Shown: positions 1-7,065, numbered from the stretch's first letter. The stretch is 14,553 nt of DNA from an uncultured Holophagaceae bacterium (GCA_903890595.1 CAITBU010000359.1:1-14553); one strand, 5' to 3'. The notes: generated by a model from the letters alone, not told the origin. Made by a program: numbers and translations.

Positions 1-263
1 AGGATGGCCCGGGCTGCGGCGACCGCATCTTCCGGGAACACGTCGGCAGCGAGCTCCATGAGCTCCGGATACTCGCACAGGGACAGGATCTGGCGGTTCC
101 AGGTGAGCGGCTTCTGGCCCAGCGACTGGGGATTCCCGATGTTGCAGAAGATGATCTCCCGCCCCTGCTGTTCCAGCTCACCTGCCCTGGCAACGATCGG
201 CCCTCGCACGGCATATTCGGTGGCAAGGACGGCAGGGCCGATTTCATTCAAGTGGACGGTCAT
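1..263 (-). CDS. Alanine-aminotransferase-like PLP enzyme, N-terminal part (runs off window)
   Basis: Only the first 87 codons are present; the 3' part lies beyond base 1. The start ATG (263-261) has a GGTGGAG ribosome site a few bases upstream. The protein opens MTVHLNEIGPAVLATEYAVRG and continues with FCNIGNPQSLGQKPLTWNRQI. This GNPQ-LGQKP-T-RQ block is the hallmark of the N-terminal region of eukaryote-type alanine aminotransferases (GPT/ALT, class I/II fold), which interconvert alanine and pyruvate with 2-oxoglutarate/glutamate. The PLP lysine and most active-site residues are outside the window, so substrate choice rests on this N-terminal signature only. Divergent from the acyl-CoA dehydrogenase, with about 160 bp between the starts. 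Confidence 0.85.
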   Translation of the reverse strand, partial: MTVHLNEIGPAVLATEYAVRGPIVARAGELEQQGREIIFCNIGNPQSLGQKPLTWNRQILSLCEYPELMELAADVFPEDAVAAARAI

Positions 264-341
264 AGAGACTCCACCCTTCAGTTTATCGGGTAGTTCGCCT
301 GTGACCAGGATCATCCTCTACCGGGGAGGTGGTTCCCCCGC

Positions 342-369
342 TTGGCAGGGCTGGCGGGGACGCTAGACT
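342..369 (+). promoter_or_regulatory. Sigma70-like promoter for the acyl-CoA dehydrogenase gene
   Basis: TTGGCA (342-347), a 16-bp spacer, then TAGACT (364-369) inside CTAGACT. A transcript would start near 376 and give a leader of about 48 nt to the ATG at 424. It lies in the divergent gap 264-423. A short GGGGA/TCCCC inverted repeat (323-338) sits just upstream. The same CTAGA-T element with a 16-bp spacer recurs before 6718 and 7182, which strengthens the call. No convincing promoter was found for the opposite-strand aminotransferase gene. Confidence 0.5.
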
Positions 370-423
370 GGCCTTCCTAGCACCCCTGATGCAACCGCCT
401 GGCCCCACCTCATGGAGACCCCC

Positions 424-1569
424 ATGTTCGGATTCACGCTTCCCCCGGAACTCCTGGCCGCCAAGGAGCGGGCTCACACCTTTGCCGAGAAGATCATGCG
501 CCCTGTGTCCCGCAAGTACGACGAGACCGGCGAGTGGGCCACAGACGTCTACAAAACCGCCTTCGACTTTGGCTACTTACAGGCCATGGTGCCCGAAGAC
601 TGCGGCGGCCCCGGCGCCTCCCAGTTGGAAGAGGTCGTGGTCTGTGAGGAACTGGCCTGGGGCTGTGCCGGCCTCTACACGTCCATCATGGCCAATGGCC
701 TGGCGATGACCCCTGTGCTCATCGCCGGCAGCCCCGAGCAGAAGAAGAAGTGGCTGGGCATGATCGCCGAGGAGCCCAAGTTCGCGGCCTTCAGCCTGTC
801 CGAGCCCAATGCCGGGTCCGACGCCGGTGGCATGACCTGCCGCGCCGAGAAGCGGGGCGACAAGTACATCATCAACGGCACCAAGTGCTACTGCACCAAC
901 GGGGGCTACGCCGACTGGTACACCCTATTCTGCAGCACGGACCCCAGCAAGGGCGCTCGCGGTGCCAGCTGCATCGTGGTGCCTCGGGATACCCCGGGAC
1001 TCGTGGTGGGCAAAGCCCTCGACAAGATGGGTCAGCGCGCCAGCAACCAGGTGGAGCTCTACTTCAACGATGCCGAAGTACCCGTGGAAAACCTTCTGGC
1101 CAAGGAGGGCATGGGCTTCATCATCGCCATGAAGACCCTGGATCAGACCCGCGCCGCTGTGGCCGCCGGGGGCGTGGGCGTGGCCCGGGCCGCCTTTGAG
1201 GTCGCTCTGGACTACGCCAAGACCCGCATCCAGTTCGGTGCGCCCATCTTCGCCAACCAGGCCATCAGCTTCATGCTGGCGGACATGGCCAAAAAGATCG
1301 AAGCCAGCCGTTTGCTCACCTGGCAGGCCGCCTGGATGACCGACAACAACATCAAGAACTCCAAGCAGAGTGCCATCGCCAAGACCTTCGCCACAGACAC
1401 GGCCATGGAAGTCACCACCGATGCGGTCCAGATCCTCGGCGGCAACGGCTACAGCCGCGACTACCTGGTCGAGAAGTTCATGCGCGACGCCAAGCTCCTC
1501 CAGATCTATGAGGGGACGAACCAGATCCAGCGGCTGGTCATCGCCAAGGAAATTCAGCAGGGCAACTAG
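424..1569 (+). CDS. Acyl-CoA dehydrogenase
   Basis: An FAD enzyme that oxidises acyl-CoA to trans-2-enoyl-CoA and passes electrons to ETF, as in fatty-acid or branched-chain acyl-CoA breakdown. The 381 residues match the normal family length of about 380. Visible family marks are LSEPNAGSDAGG (the first signature, flavin/substrate loop), the central INGTKCYCTNGGYADW beta-domain, the C-terminal helical domain with QILGGNGYSRDY, and YEGTNQIQRL. The Glu in YEGT matches the catalytic base of short/medium-chain members (MCAD Glu376), so it is probably active. I chose ATG 424 because GGAG (414-417) sits 6 nt before it; an in-frame ATG at 412 would add four residues but lacks a ribosome site. Substrate chain length cannot be read from the sequence. 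The last 51 bases of this gene are duplicated downstream. Confidence 0.95.
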   Translation: MFGFTLPPELLAAKERAHTFAEKIMRPVSRKYDETGEWATDVYKTAFDFGYLQAMVPEDCGGPGASQLEEVVVCEELAWGCAGLYTSIMANGLAMTPVLIAGSPEQKKKWLGMIAEEPKFAAFSLSEPNAGSDAGGMTCRAEKRGDKYIINGTKCYCTNGGYADWYTLFCSTDPSKGARGASCIVVPRDTPGLVVGKALDKMGQRASNQVELYFNDAEVPVENLLAKEGMGFIIAMKTLDQTRAAVAAGGVGVARAAFEVALDYAKTRIQFGAPIFANQAISFMLADMAKKIEASRLLTWQAAWMTDNNIKNSKQSAIAKTFATDTAMEVTTDAVQILGGNGYSRDYLVEKFMRDAKLLQIYEGTNQIQRLVIAKEIQQGN

Positions 1570-1590
1570 CGCCGCTGGAGCGTCCGGGTC
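1519..1590 (+). repeat. 72-bp direct repeat, copy 1 (3' end of acyl-CoA dehydrogenase gene)
   Basis: Identical base for base to 1646-1717, with an offset of 127 bp. It covers the last 16 codons of the dehydrogenase gene, its TAG stop and 21 bp of downstream sequence. Copy 1 is the functional one, being in frame with the enzyme. Similarity resumes after it: 1621-1635 matches 1720-1734 at 14 of 15 bases. The whole duplicated unit therefore includes the downstream hairpin. Confidence 0.95.
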
Positions 1591-1634
1591 GCGAGTGGAC
1601 AGCGCTAAATGCGCTGTCTCGAGCGGGGACCCGG
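1584..1634. terminator. Long interrupted hairpin after the acyl-CoA dehydrogenase gene
   Basis: The inner stem is perfect: GACAGCGC (1598-1605), loop TAAAT, GCGCTGTC (1611-1618). The outer stem is also perfect: CCGGGTC (1584-1590) with GACCCGG (1628-1634). The two are separated by an unpaired internal stretch. No T-run follows, so it is not a textbook intrinsic terminator, but its place 15 bp after the stop suggests transcription ending or mRNA 3'-end protection. It could also be a REP-like palindrome. Confidence 0.55.
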
Positions 1635-1645
1635 CGTTCGTCCAT

Positions 1646-1717
1646 AACCAGATCCAGCGGCTGGTCATCGCCAAGGAAATTCAGCAGGGCAACTAGCGCC
1701 GCTGGAGCGTCCGGGTC
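1646..1717 (+). repeat. 72-bp direct repeat, copy 2 (orphan acyl-CoA dehydrogenase gene tail)
   Basis: A perfect copy of 1519-1590. It encodes the enzyme's last 16 residues (NQIQRLVIAKEIQQGN) and stop at 1646-1696, but has no start codon or gene body of its own, so it is a gene fragment and not a gene. It is shifted by one base in frame relative to the parent gene, so simple readthrough would not rejoin it. Perfect identity means the duplication is recent, or is maintained by recombination, or is an assembly artefact. Confidence 0.95.
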
Positions 1718-1733
1718 CCGAGCGGGGCCCCGG
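1711..1733. terminator. Short hairpin after repeat copy 2
   Basis: CCGGG-T-CCC (1711-1719) pairs with GGG-C-CCCGG (1725-1733) around a 5-nt loop, with one T/C mismatch. It is the counterpart of the outer stem at 1584-1634, without the inner stem-loop. There is no T-run. It sits between the repeat and the TPR gene at 1769. Confidence 0.45.
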
Positions 1734-1768
1734 CCTCGGCTGGGGCTCTTGTGACCCATACTTGACCC

Positions 1769-3454
1769 ATGCCGACCCTTCCACTGTCCCTGCGCCCGGC
1801 CCTGGGTGTGGCGCTCCTGCTCCTCGCCCTCCTGCTGGCGGCCTGGGCGGCTTGGCTGGATCCGGGCAGCGGGTGGGTACTGGCCGGCACTGTGGTCCTG
1901 GGTGCCTGGCTAGGCTGGGCCGTCCGCCAGGCCTGGATCTATCCTCGCCTCCTGGCCCGGGCCGAGGCCCACTGGGCCGCCGGTGCCCCGGCCTCGGAAG
2001 TGGCGGCCCTCCTGGGGAACGCCCCCCTGGCCCTGGGCGAGGTGGGCTACCGCATTCATATCCTCCGGAGCCTGGCCCACGGCTCGCTGGGCTATCGGGA
2101 TCGGGCCTGGCTGGATCAGCTGCAGGGGCAGTTGGTCCGCTTGCCTTGGTGGGTAAGGCCACTCGCCTCTCGAGCCTTCCGTCGGATGGAAGGCCCGCCC
2201 AGCCCGCAGCGCCTGGCCTGGGGGCGGCGCCTTCTGCGCCTGGCCCCGGCCATGGGGCGCCTACACCACCTCCAGGGCATCCTCCTCCTGCGAACCTCGG
2301 AGCTAGAGGCCAGCCAGCAGGCCTGGCAACACTTCGAGGCGGCCCTGCCCCTCTCCTGGGATGACCCTCTCCTGCTGGAGGACCTTCTCCTCGCAGCCTT
2401 CCAGCAGGGTCACGCCCGGGTTGCGGAGCAGGCCCTGGGCATCCTCACCGCCCGCCATGGGGACCCCCGCATTCCCTGGAACCGGGGAGCAGCTGGCATG
2501 CACCTCCTCCGCCTGGGCCGGGACGTGGAGGCCCTGGCACTGGTCCAGGGCATCCCCCCGGACCGTCGGGATCAGCCCCTGCCCTGGCTCGTGGAAGCGG
2601 CTGGTCGGCGACGCCTGGGGGATCGGGAGGGGGCCTGGCGCACCATCGAAGCTGCCATCGAGCACCTGCCTGAGTCCTTTCACCTCTGGATGGAGCGGCA
2701 CAGCATCGCGCTGGACCTGCCGGAGGAGGAGGAAGCTCGCAGGAGCCTGCTCCGCGCCTGGGAGCTGATCCTGGAGGGTGCCCAAGGGGAACCAGACCGC
2801 CAAGAGTGGCTGTTGCGGCGGGCCGAGTTCGCCTTCTGGTGGGAGGATGACCCAGCCTTTGCCCTGGGGCTCTTGGCGACGGTCCCCCCGGACCGGCAGG
2901 GGGACCACCACCCCCCCCTCACCCTGCAGGCTCAGGTGGCCGACGGCCAGTACGAAGCGGCCTATGCCGAAGTGACCGCCCTGCTGAAGGGGGCTCCCCA
3001 GGATCCGGACCTACTGCTGCTCCAGGCAGACTGCCTGGCCGGGATGGCCGCCTGGGAAGCCCTGCGTCCCTTCCTCGAGAGCCTTCCGGAGCCCTGCCGG
3101 GAGCGCCCGGCCTTCTGGCACCTGCGGGGCCTGGCGCGCTCCCACCAGGGGGACCTGCTGCCCGCCCGCCTCGACCTGGAGCGGGCTGTGCGCATGGACC
3201 CCCGGGAACCGCGCTACCAGCTGGATGCGGGTCATGCCTGCGCCGAACTGGGGGACTGGGACCGTGCTGAGGGGCACTGGCGCCAGGCCCTGCACCTCGA
3301 GCCAGAAAGCGAAGAGGCCCTCATCCACCTGGCGGAGGCCCGCAGAGAGCTGGAGGACCTGGACGGGGCCCGGCGCTACCTCCGGGAGTGCCTGCTCCAC
3401 CACCCGGACAGCGGGGAAGCTCAGACCCTCCTGGCGGCCCTGGAGGCCAACTGA
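1769..3454 (+). CDS. Membrane-anchored TPR-repeat protein, function unknown
   Basis: 561 residues. The N-terminus has two hydrophobic segments (about residues 10-30 and 34-52, rich in Leu/Ala) that would anchor it in the inner membrane. The rest is a long alpha-helical repeat region. The clearest tetratricopeptide repeats are the last three (about 447-548), with motifs such as FWHLRGLARSHQGDL, YQLDAGHACAELGDW and ALIHLAEARRELEDLDGA. Earlier repeats are more diverged. TPRs bind proteins, so this is likely a scaffold; no enzyme motif is visible. The start ATG has no Shine-Dalgarno. A CATACT hexamer lies 7 nt before it, so a leaderless transcript is possible. Ends 23 bp from the convergent TPR gene at 3478, with no terminator between. 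Confidence 0.8.
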   Translation: MPTLPLSLRPALGVALLLLALLLAAWAAWLDPGSGWVLAGTVVLGAWLGWAVRQAWIYPRLLARAEAHWAAGAPASEVAALLGNAPLALGEVGYRIHILRSLAHGSLGYRDRAWLDQLQGQLVRLPWWVRPLASRAFRRMEGPPSPQRLAWGRRLLRLAPAMGRLHHLQGILLLRTSELEASQQAWQHFEAALPLSWDDPLLLEDLLLAAFQQGHARVAEQALGILTARHGDPRIPWNRGAAGMHLLRLGRDVEALALVQGIPPDRRDQPLPWLVEAAGRRRLGDREGAWRTIEAAIEHLPESFHLWMERHSIALDLPEEEEARRSLLRAWELILEGAQGEPDRQEWLLRRAEFAFWWEDDPAFALGLLATVPPDRQGDHHPPLTLQAQVADGQYEAAYAEVTALLKGAPQDPDLLLLQADCLAGMAAWEALRPFLESLPEPCRERPAFWHLRGLARSHQGDLLPARLDLERAVRMDPREPRYQLDAGHACAELGDWDRAEGHWRQALHLEPESEEALIHLAEARRELEDLDGARRYLRECLLHHPDSGEAQTLLAALEAN

Positions 3455-3477
3455 AGCAGGCCCTACCTGGGGTTGGG

Positions 3478-4536
3478 TCAGCGGGGCTGGGCACCCTTGA
3501 TGAGGGCGAGCTTGGCGTCGAACCGAGCCTGCATCTCTGGCATCGCATACTTGCGGGCCTTCTCCAGGGCCTTGATGGCGTCCTTCTGGCGCCCCTGGGC
3601 CAGGTGGACCCGGGCCTGCATGAGGTGGAAATCCGGCTCCTGGGCCAGCAGGCGGATGGCGCTGCGAATCCGCTTCTCAGCCTCCTCCAGATTGCCTTCC
3701 TGCAGGGCCTCCTCGGCCAGGAAGGCGTTGAAGAAGGGATCCTGTTTCCGCACCTCGAGGCCCCGATCCCGGTAGACCAGGGCTTCCTTGTCCCGGCCCT
3801 GGGCCCGCAGCAGGGTCTCCAGGTTGCCGCAGGGAGCCCCATCCCGGGGATCGGCTTCCATGGCCCGCAGGAAGGATGCCTCCGCTTCGGCTTCCTGCCC
3901 CTTGCTACGCTGGACCACCCCGAGGATGTTCCAGCCCACGCCGAGCTTGGGATCCACCGCAATGGACTTGCGGGCCGAGCTGAGAGCCTCATCCGCCCTG
4001 GACTCTTCCAGGAGCTCCACGGCTCGGTTGCTATAGAACAGAGCCACCACCCGGTTCGATTCCAGGGGCATGATGAGCTGACTGTCGCGCCGAACCTCCG
4101 GCAGGAAATCCGCGACCATCTGCTGACCGACCGCGCCGGTGGAGACCACAGCCACGATGTGGCGCTCGTAGCGGATGGTGTTGCCCACCCGCCGCCAGCG
4201 GCTGACCCGGAGGGACTCCCCGTAGCGGGCCTCCAAGCCCACCGACCGGCAGGCAGCGACGTACAGGGCCGTCAGGCTAAGGCAGTTGGCCTTCCGGTCC
4301 CGCCAGGCTTCGATGGGGGTGCGGGTATAGGCATTGTCATAGGTGATCCCCAGGCCCCCCTCCTCTGGTGCGGCGAAGATGGCCTTCACCAGGGCAGAGA
4401 CCTTGGCGGTGACTCCCAGCTGACTCAGGGTGTGCTTGCGGGTGAAGGCCTGGAGCTCCGGGGGTGCTTCGAAGGGATCCTCCCCGGCACCCAGGAGGAA
4501 GGCGCTCAACAGGAAGGGCAACAGGCGAATGCGCAA
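3478..4536 (-). CDS. Secreted transglutaminase-like/TPR protein
   Basis: 352 residues with a Sec-type signal peptide (MRIRLLPFLLSAFLLGAG). Residues about 60-145 look like a bacterial transglutaminase-like (papain-fold) domain. They hold a candidate Cys in RKANCLSLTALYVAACRSVGLEARY (C85), His in YERHIVAVV (H126) and Asp in VADF (D143), in the usual Cys-His-Asp order. TPR repeats fill about 165-345 (for example GWNILGVVQRSKGQEAEAEASF). Such domains act as cysteine proteases or amidases, or are inactive binders; the substrate is unknown. The start is a TTG at 4536, with GGGAG 7 nt upstream and the signal peptide directly after it. Divergent from the formyltransferase gene and convergent with the other TPR gene. 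Confidence 0.8.
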   Translation of the reverse strand: MRIRLLPFLLSAFLLGAGEDPFEAPPELQAFTRKHTLSQLGVTAKVSALVKAIFAAPEEGGLGITYDNAYTRTPIEAWRDRKANCLSLTALYVAACRSVGLEARYGESLRVSRWRRVGNTIRYERHIVAVVSTGAVGQQMVADFLPEVRRDSQLIMPLESNRVVALFYSNRAVELLEESRADEALSSARKSIAVDPKLGVGWNILGVVQRSKGQEAEAEASFLRAMEADPRDGAPCGNLETLLRAQGRDKEALVYRDRGLEVRKQDPFFNAFLAEEALQEGNLEEAEKRIRSAIRLLAQEPDFHLMQARVHLAQGRQKDAIKALEKARKYAMPEMQARFDAKLALIKGAQPR

Positions 4537-4614
4537 GGTCAGACTCCCGGGACAAGAGGTAATACGGGCTGGGAGTGCGGCAGGTTATGAGATGCTCTGT
4601 GGGTTGGAGGGATC

Positions 4615-5550
4615 ATGCCTAGCCCGACCGCCGTCGTGTGCGCCTACTCGAGCGTGGGGACCGCCGCCCTTGAGGGGCTGCTGGAGGCGGGTGTCGAGGT
4701 GCTGGCACTCTACACCTACTCCCAGGCCCCGGACGAGCACTGGTTCACCCCCCCCGCTGCGGTGGCCCAGGCCTGCGGGATTCCGGTCCACCGAGCTCCT
4801 GCATTCAATGATGATGCGGTCTTCAAGGCGATTGCTGCCCACCGGCCAGACTTCCTGTTCAGCTTCTACTTCCGCGAGATGATCCAGGCCCGCGTCCTGG
4901 AGGTCCCCCGCTTGGGGGCCTACAACCTGCACGGCAGCCTGCTCCCGACCTACCGCGGCCGGGCCCCCCTCAACTGGGTGCTGGTCAAGGGTGAGACCGA
5001 GACCGGCGTCACCCTGCACGCCATGACCCCCAAGCCTGACGATGGCCACATCGTGGCCCAGGCCCGCCTGCCCATTGCCTGGGATGAGACAGCCCTCAGC
5101 CTCACCGAGAAGGCCGCTACCGCAGGGCGGGATCTGGTCCGGGCGGCGGTTCCCGGCTTGCTGGACGGCAGCATCTCCCGCATCGACCAGCGGACCCTGG
5201 GGCCCTCCACCTACTTCGGTGGGCGCAAGCCCGCCGACTCCCGCCTCCTGCCCACCATGACCGTCCAGGAGGCCTTCAACCAGATCCGCGCCGTGGCCGA
5301 TCCCTGGCCGAACGCCTTCCTGGAGACGCCCCTGGGCACCGTGAAGGTCGCCTGGGCCCTGCCCTGCGCAGAGCCCTGCCCCGGCGGGGCCTTCCGCCTC
5401 ACCCGGGAAGGCGTCCTCCTGGGCTTCGCCGATGGGGCCCTCCGGCTCCACAGCCTCAAGTTCCAGGGGCACCGCCTGGAAAGGCCCACCGACCAGGCCG
5501 AGGCCCTCCGGGCCATCGGCTTTGACGAAACGCCACCCCCTGGGGCCTGA
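4615..5550 (+). CDS. ArnA-type formyltransferase (10-formyl-THF dependent)
   Basis: 311 residues with the methionyl-tRNA formyltransferase fold. It reads most like the N-terminal formyltransferase domain of ArnA, which N-formylates UDP-4-amino-4-deoxy-L-arabinose: FSFYFREMI, YNLHGSLLPTYRGRAPLNWVLVKGETETGVTLH, KPDDGHIVAQ and STYFGGRKPAD. The catalytic triad is intact (N104 and H106 in NLHGS, D142 in KPDDG), with SLLPxYRGxAP also present. About residues 215-305 form the Fmt-like C-terminal domain. There is no dehydrogenase half as in full ArnA, and no arn or aminosugar genes nearby, so the substrate may be another amino-sugar nucleotide. GGAGG (4606-4610) precedes the ATG by 4 nt. It probably has its own promoter in the 78-bp divergent gap. 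Confidence 0.8.
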   Translation: MPSPTAVVCAYSSVGTAALEGLLEAGVEVLALYTYSQAPDEHWFTPPAAVAQACGIPVHRAPAFNDDAVFKAIAAHRPDFLFSFYFREMIQARVLEVPRLGAYNLHGSLLPTYRGRAPLNWVLVKGETETGVTLHAMTPKPDDGHIVAQARLPIAWDETALSLTEKAATAGRDLVRAAVPGLLDGSISRIDQRTLGPSTYFGGRKPADSRLLPTMTVQEAFNQIRAVADPWPNAFLETPLGTVKVAWALPCAEPCPGGAFRLTREGVLLGFADGALRLHSLKFQGHRLERPTDQAEALRAIGFDETPPPGA

Positions 5551-5605
5551 GCCTAATTTAAGCCAGTGCAGTATTCTGTCCGCCGCTACCCACTCTAGGA
5601 GCCCC

Positions 5606-6661
5606 ATGCGAAGCGTGATCATCGGAACCGGCATTGGCGTGCCCACCAACGTCGTCACCAACGAGGCCCTGTCCCAGCTCATGGACACGTCCGACGAGTG
5701 GATCCGGGTGCGCAGTGGCATCCGGGAGCGGCGCTACGCCGACCCGGGGCAGAGCTCCACAGACCTCGGCATCATTGCGGCCGCCCAGGCCATTGCCCAG
5801 GCTGGCCTGACCCCTGCCGACATTGACGCCGTGATCTTCGCCACCATGACCCCGGACCGCCTCCTGCCGGGGAACGGCCCGCTGCTGCAGAAGGGCCTCG
5901 GCCTGCGCGACATACCCACCTTTGACATCCGGCAGCAGTGCAGCGGGTTCCTCTATGGTCTGGAGCTGGCGGACCTCTTCATCCAGAGCGGGCGGTACCG
6001 CCGGGTGCTGCTGGTGGGGGCCGAGGTCCACACGCCCTTCATGCCATGGCACCTGGGCTGGGACACCCTCATTGGCCAGTCCACCCGAGAGATCACCGAA
6101 GCCGAGCGCGCCGAGAACACCCTCACCCGGGACCGCACCGTCCTCTTCGGGGATGGGGCCGGCGCCGTGGTGATCGAGGGCCGAGAGGGCGAGGAGGGCC
6201 TCCGCCTGATCCGGCTCCACACCGATGGCAGCGGCGCCGATGTGCTCACCATGCACGGCGCTGGCTTCAAGCGGCGCCCCTTTGTCACCCACCAGCAGAT
6301 TGATGACGGCGAGACCCTGCCCTTCATGGCCGGCAAGGAGGTGTTCCGCTCCGCCGTGACGCTCATGCCCCAGGCCGTGCGGGAGGTCTGCGAGGCCTCC
6401 GGCATCACCGTGGAGTCCCTGGACCTGGTGCTCGTCCACCAGGCCAACCTCCGCATCATCGAAGGGGTGCAGAAGGCCCTGGGCCTCCCGGCAGAGAAGG
6501 TCCCCCATAACGTGGAGCGCTTCGGCAACACCACCGCCGCCACGCTGCCCATCCTGCTGCATGAACTCCTCACCCAGGGCGTAATTCGTCCAGGGATGAA
6601 CGTGGTGTTCACGGCCCTCGGATCTGGACTTCACTGGGGTGCGGCCCTTTATCGCACCTAG
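5606..6661 (+). CDS. 3-oxoacyl-ACP synthase III (KAS III/FabH-like), long form
   Basis: A thiolase-fold condensing enzyme that joins an acyl-CoA starter to malonyl-ACP. The triad is complete: C112 in RQQCSGFLYGLE, H278 in LVHQANLRII, N308 in ERFGNTTAATLP. The FabH CoA-contact residues T28, W32 and R36 are also kept (MDTSDEWIRVRSGI). At 351 residues it is about 35 longer than E. coli FabH. The extra length is at about 143-177 (TPFMPWHLGWDTL to the AENTLTRDR region), just before FGDGAGAVV. AGGAG (5597-5601) precedes ATG 5606 by 4 nt; earlier in-frame codons belong to the upstream gene's reading region. No fabD, fabG, acpP or fabF neighbours, so it is likely a second, specialised condensing enzyme and not the housekeeping fabH. 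It follows the formyltransferase gene by 55 bp. Confidence 0.88.
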   Translation: MRSVIIGTGIGVPTNVVTNEALSQLMDTSDEWIRVRSGIRERRYADPGQSSTDLGIIAAAQAIAQAGLTPADIDAVIFATMTPDRLLPGNGPLLQKGLGLRDIPTFDIRQQCSGFLYGLELADLFIQSGRYRRVLLVGAEVHTPFMPWHLGWDTLIGQSTREITEAERAENTLTRDRTVLFGDGAGAVVIEGREGEEGLRLIRLHTDGSGADVLTMHGAGFKRRPFVTHQQIDDGETLPFMAGKEVFRSAVTLMPQAVREVCEASGITVESLDLVLVHQANLRIIEGVQKALGLPAEKVPHNVERFGNTTAATLPILLHELLTQGVIRPGMNVVFTALGSGLHWGAALYRT

Positions 6662-6665
6662 AGGC

Positions 6666-6693
6666 TTGCCGGACCCGCTGGCTGGCCTAGACT
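6666..6693 (+). promoter_or_regulatory. Sigma70-like promoter for the PepSY gene
   Basis: TTGCCG (6666-6671), a 16-bp spacer, TAGACT (6688-6693, in CTAGACT). The expected start is near 6700, ahead of the GGGAG ribosome site at 6708-6712. It shares its -10 hexamer and spacer length exactly with the element at 342-369. The -35 match is weak beyond TTG. Confidence 0.45.
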
Positions 6694-6717
6694 GCCGGTC
6701 ATCCTCCGGGAGTTCCC

Positions 6718-7065
6718 ATGCGCATCCACCCCCTGGCCCTCGCCCTCTGCGTGCCGGCCCTGGTTCTTTCCGCTGGCACCACTAAGGCCGGGAAGCGAGC
6801 CTCTGGCCCCGTCACCTCCAGCAAGGAGGCCAAGGCCATCGCCGAGCAGGAGACCGGCGGGAAGGCTGTCTCAGCCCGGCGCACGGCCCTCAATGGGGCC
6901 TCCGGGGGCTGGGAAGTGGAGGTCCGCATGCCTCGGGAGGCCCAGGGCTGGCGCTGTGTGATCGATGCTGACACCCACCTGATCCACACCAAGACCCGGA
7001 TTCCCCAACCCGGTGCCAAGGCCAAGCCGGAAGGCTCCCCCCGGGTGATCAAGGGAACTCGCTGA
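6718..7065 (+). CDS. Small secreted PepSY-domain protein
   Basis: 115 residues. A signal peptide (MRIHPLALALCVPALVLSAG) is followed by one PepSY-like domain at about 33-97: SSKEAKAIAEQETGGKAVSARR, a GGWEVEVRMP strand, and CVIDADTHLIHTKTRIPQP. This matches the family pattern of a helix plus paired strands ending in V-(I/V)-D-x-x-T. PepSY domains are extracytoplasmic; roles proposed for the family include inhibiting proteases and sensing. The C-terminus is basic and disordered-looking (GAKAKPEGSPRVIKGTR). GGGAG lies 5 nt before the ATG. It has its own promoter-like element at 6666-6693, so it is probably transcribed apart from the KAS III gene. The specific role is unknown. Confidence 0.75.
   Translation: MRIHPLALALCVPALVLSAGTTKAGKRASGPVTSSKEAKAIAEQETGGKAVSARRTALNGASGGWEVEVRMPREAQGWRCVIDADTHLIHTKTRIPQPGAKAKPEGSPRVIKGTR

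Noticed and set aside
323..338. GGGGA/TCCCC inverted repeat upstream of the acyl-CoA dehydrogenase promoter
   Set aside because: Only five base pairs, all in a G/C-rich setting; could be an operator, but chance is as likely.
3388..4590. 400-codon open frame on the plus strand
   Set aside because: Antisense to the transglutaminase-like/TPR gene; its product is low-complexity Gly/Pro/Gln-rich with no family motif, while the minus strand has a signal peptide, ribosome site and domains. G+C-rich codon use keeps shadow frames open.
4615..5550. Naming this gene fmt (methionyl-tRNA formyltransferase)
   Set aside because: The sequence details (FSFYFREMI, LNWVLVKGETETGVTLH, STYFGGRKPAD) fit the ArnA domain better, and there is no def, priA or rsmB neighbour.
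4585..5721. 378-codon open frame on the minus strand
   Set aside because: Antisense to the formyltransferase gene, which has an intact catalytic triad and a good ribosome site.
5558..6634. 358-codon open frame on the minus strand
   Set aside because: Antisense to the KAS III gene; the product lacks motifs and is rich in Gly, His and Glu as expected of a shadow frame.
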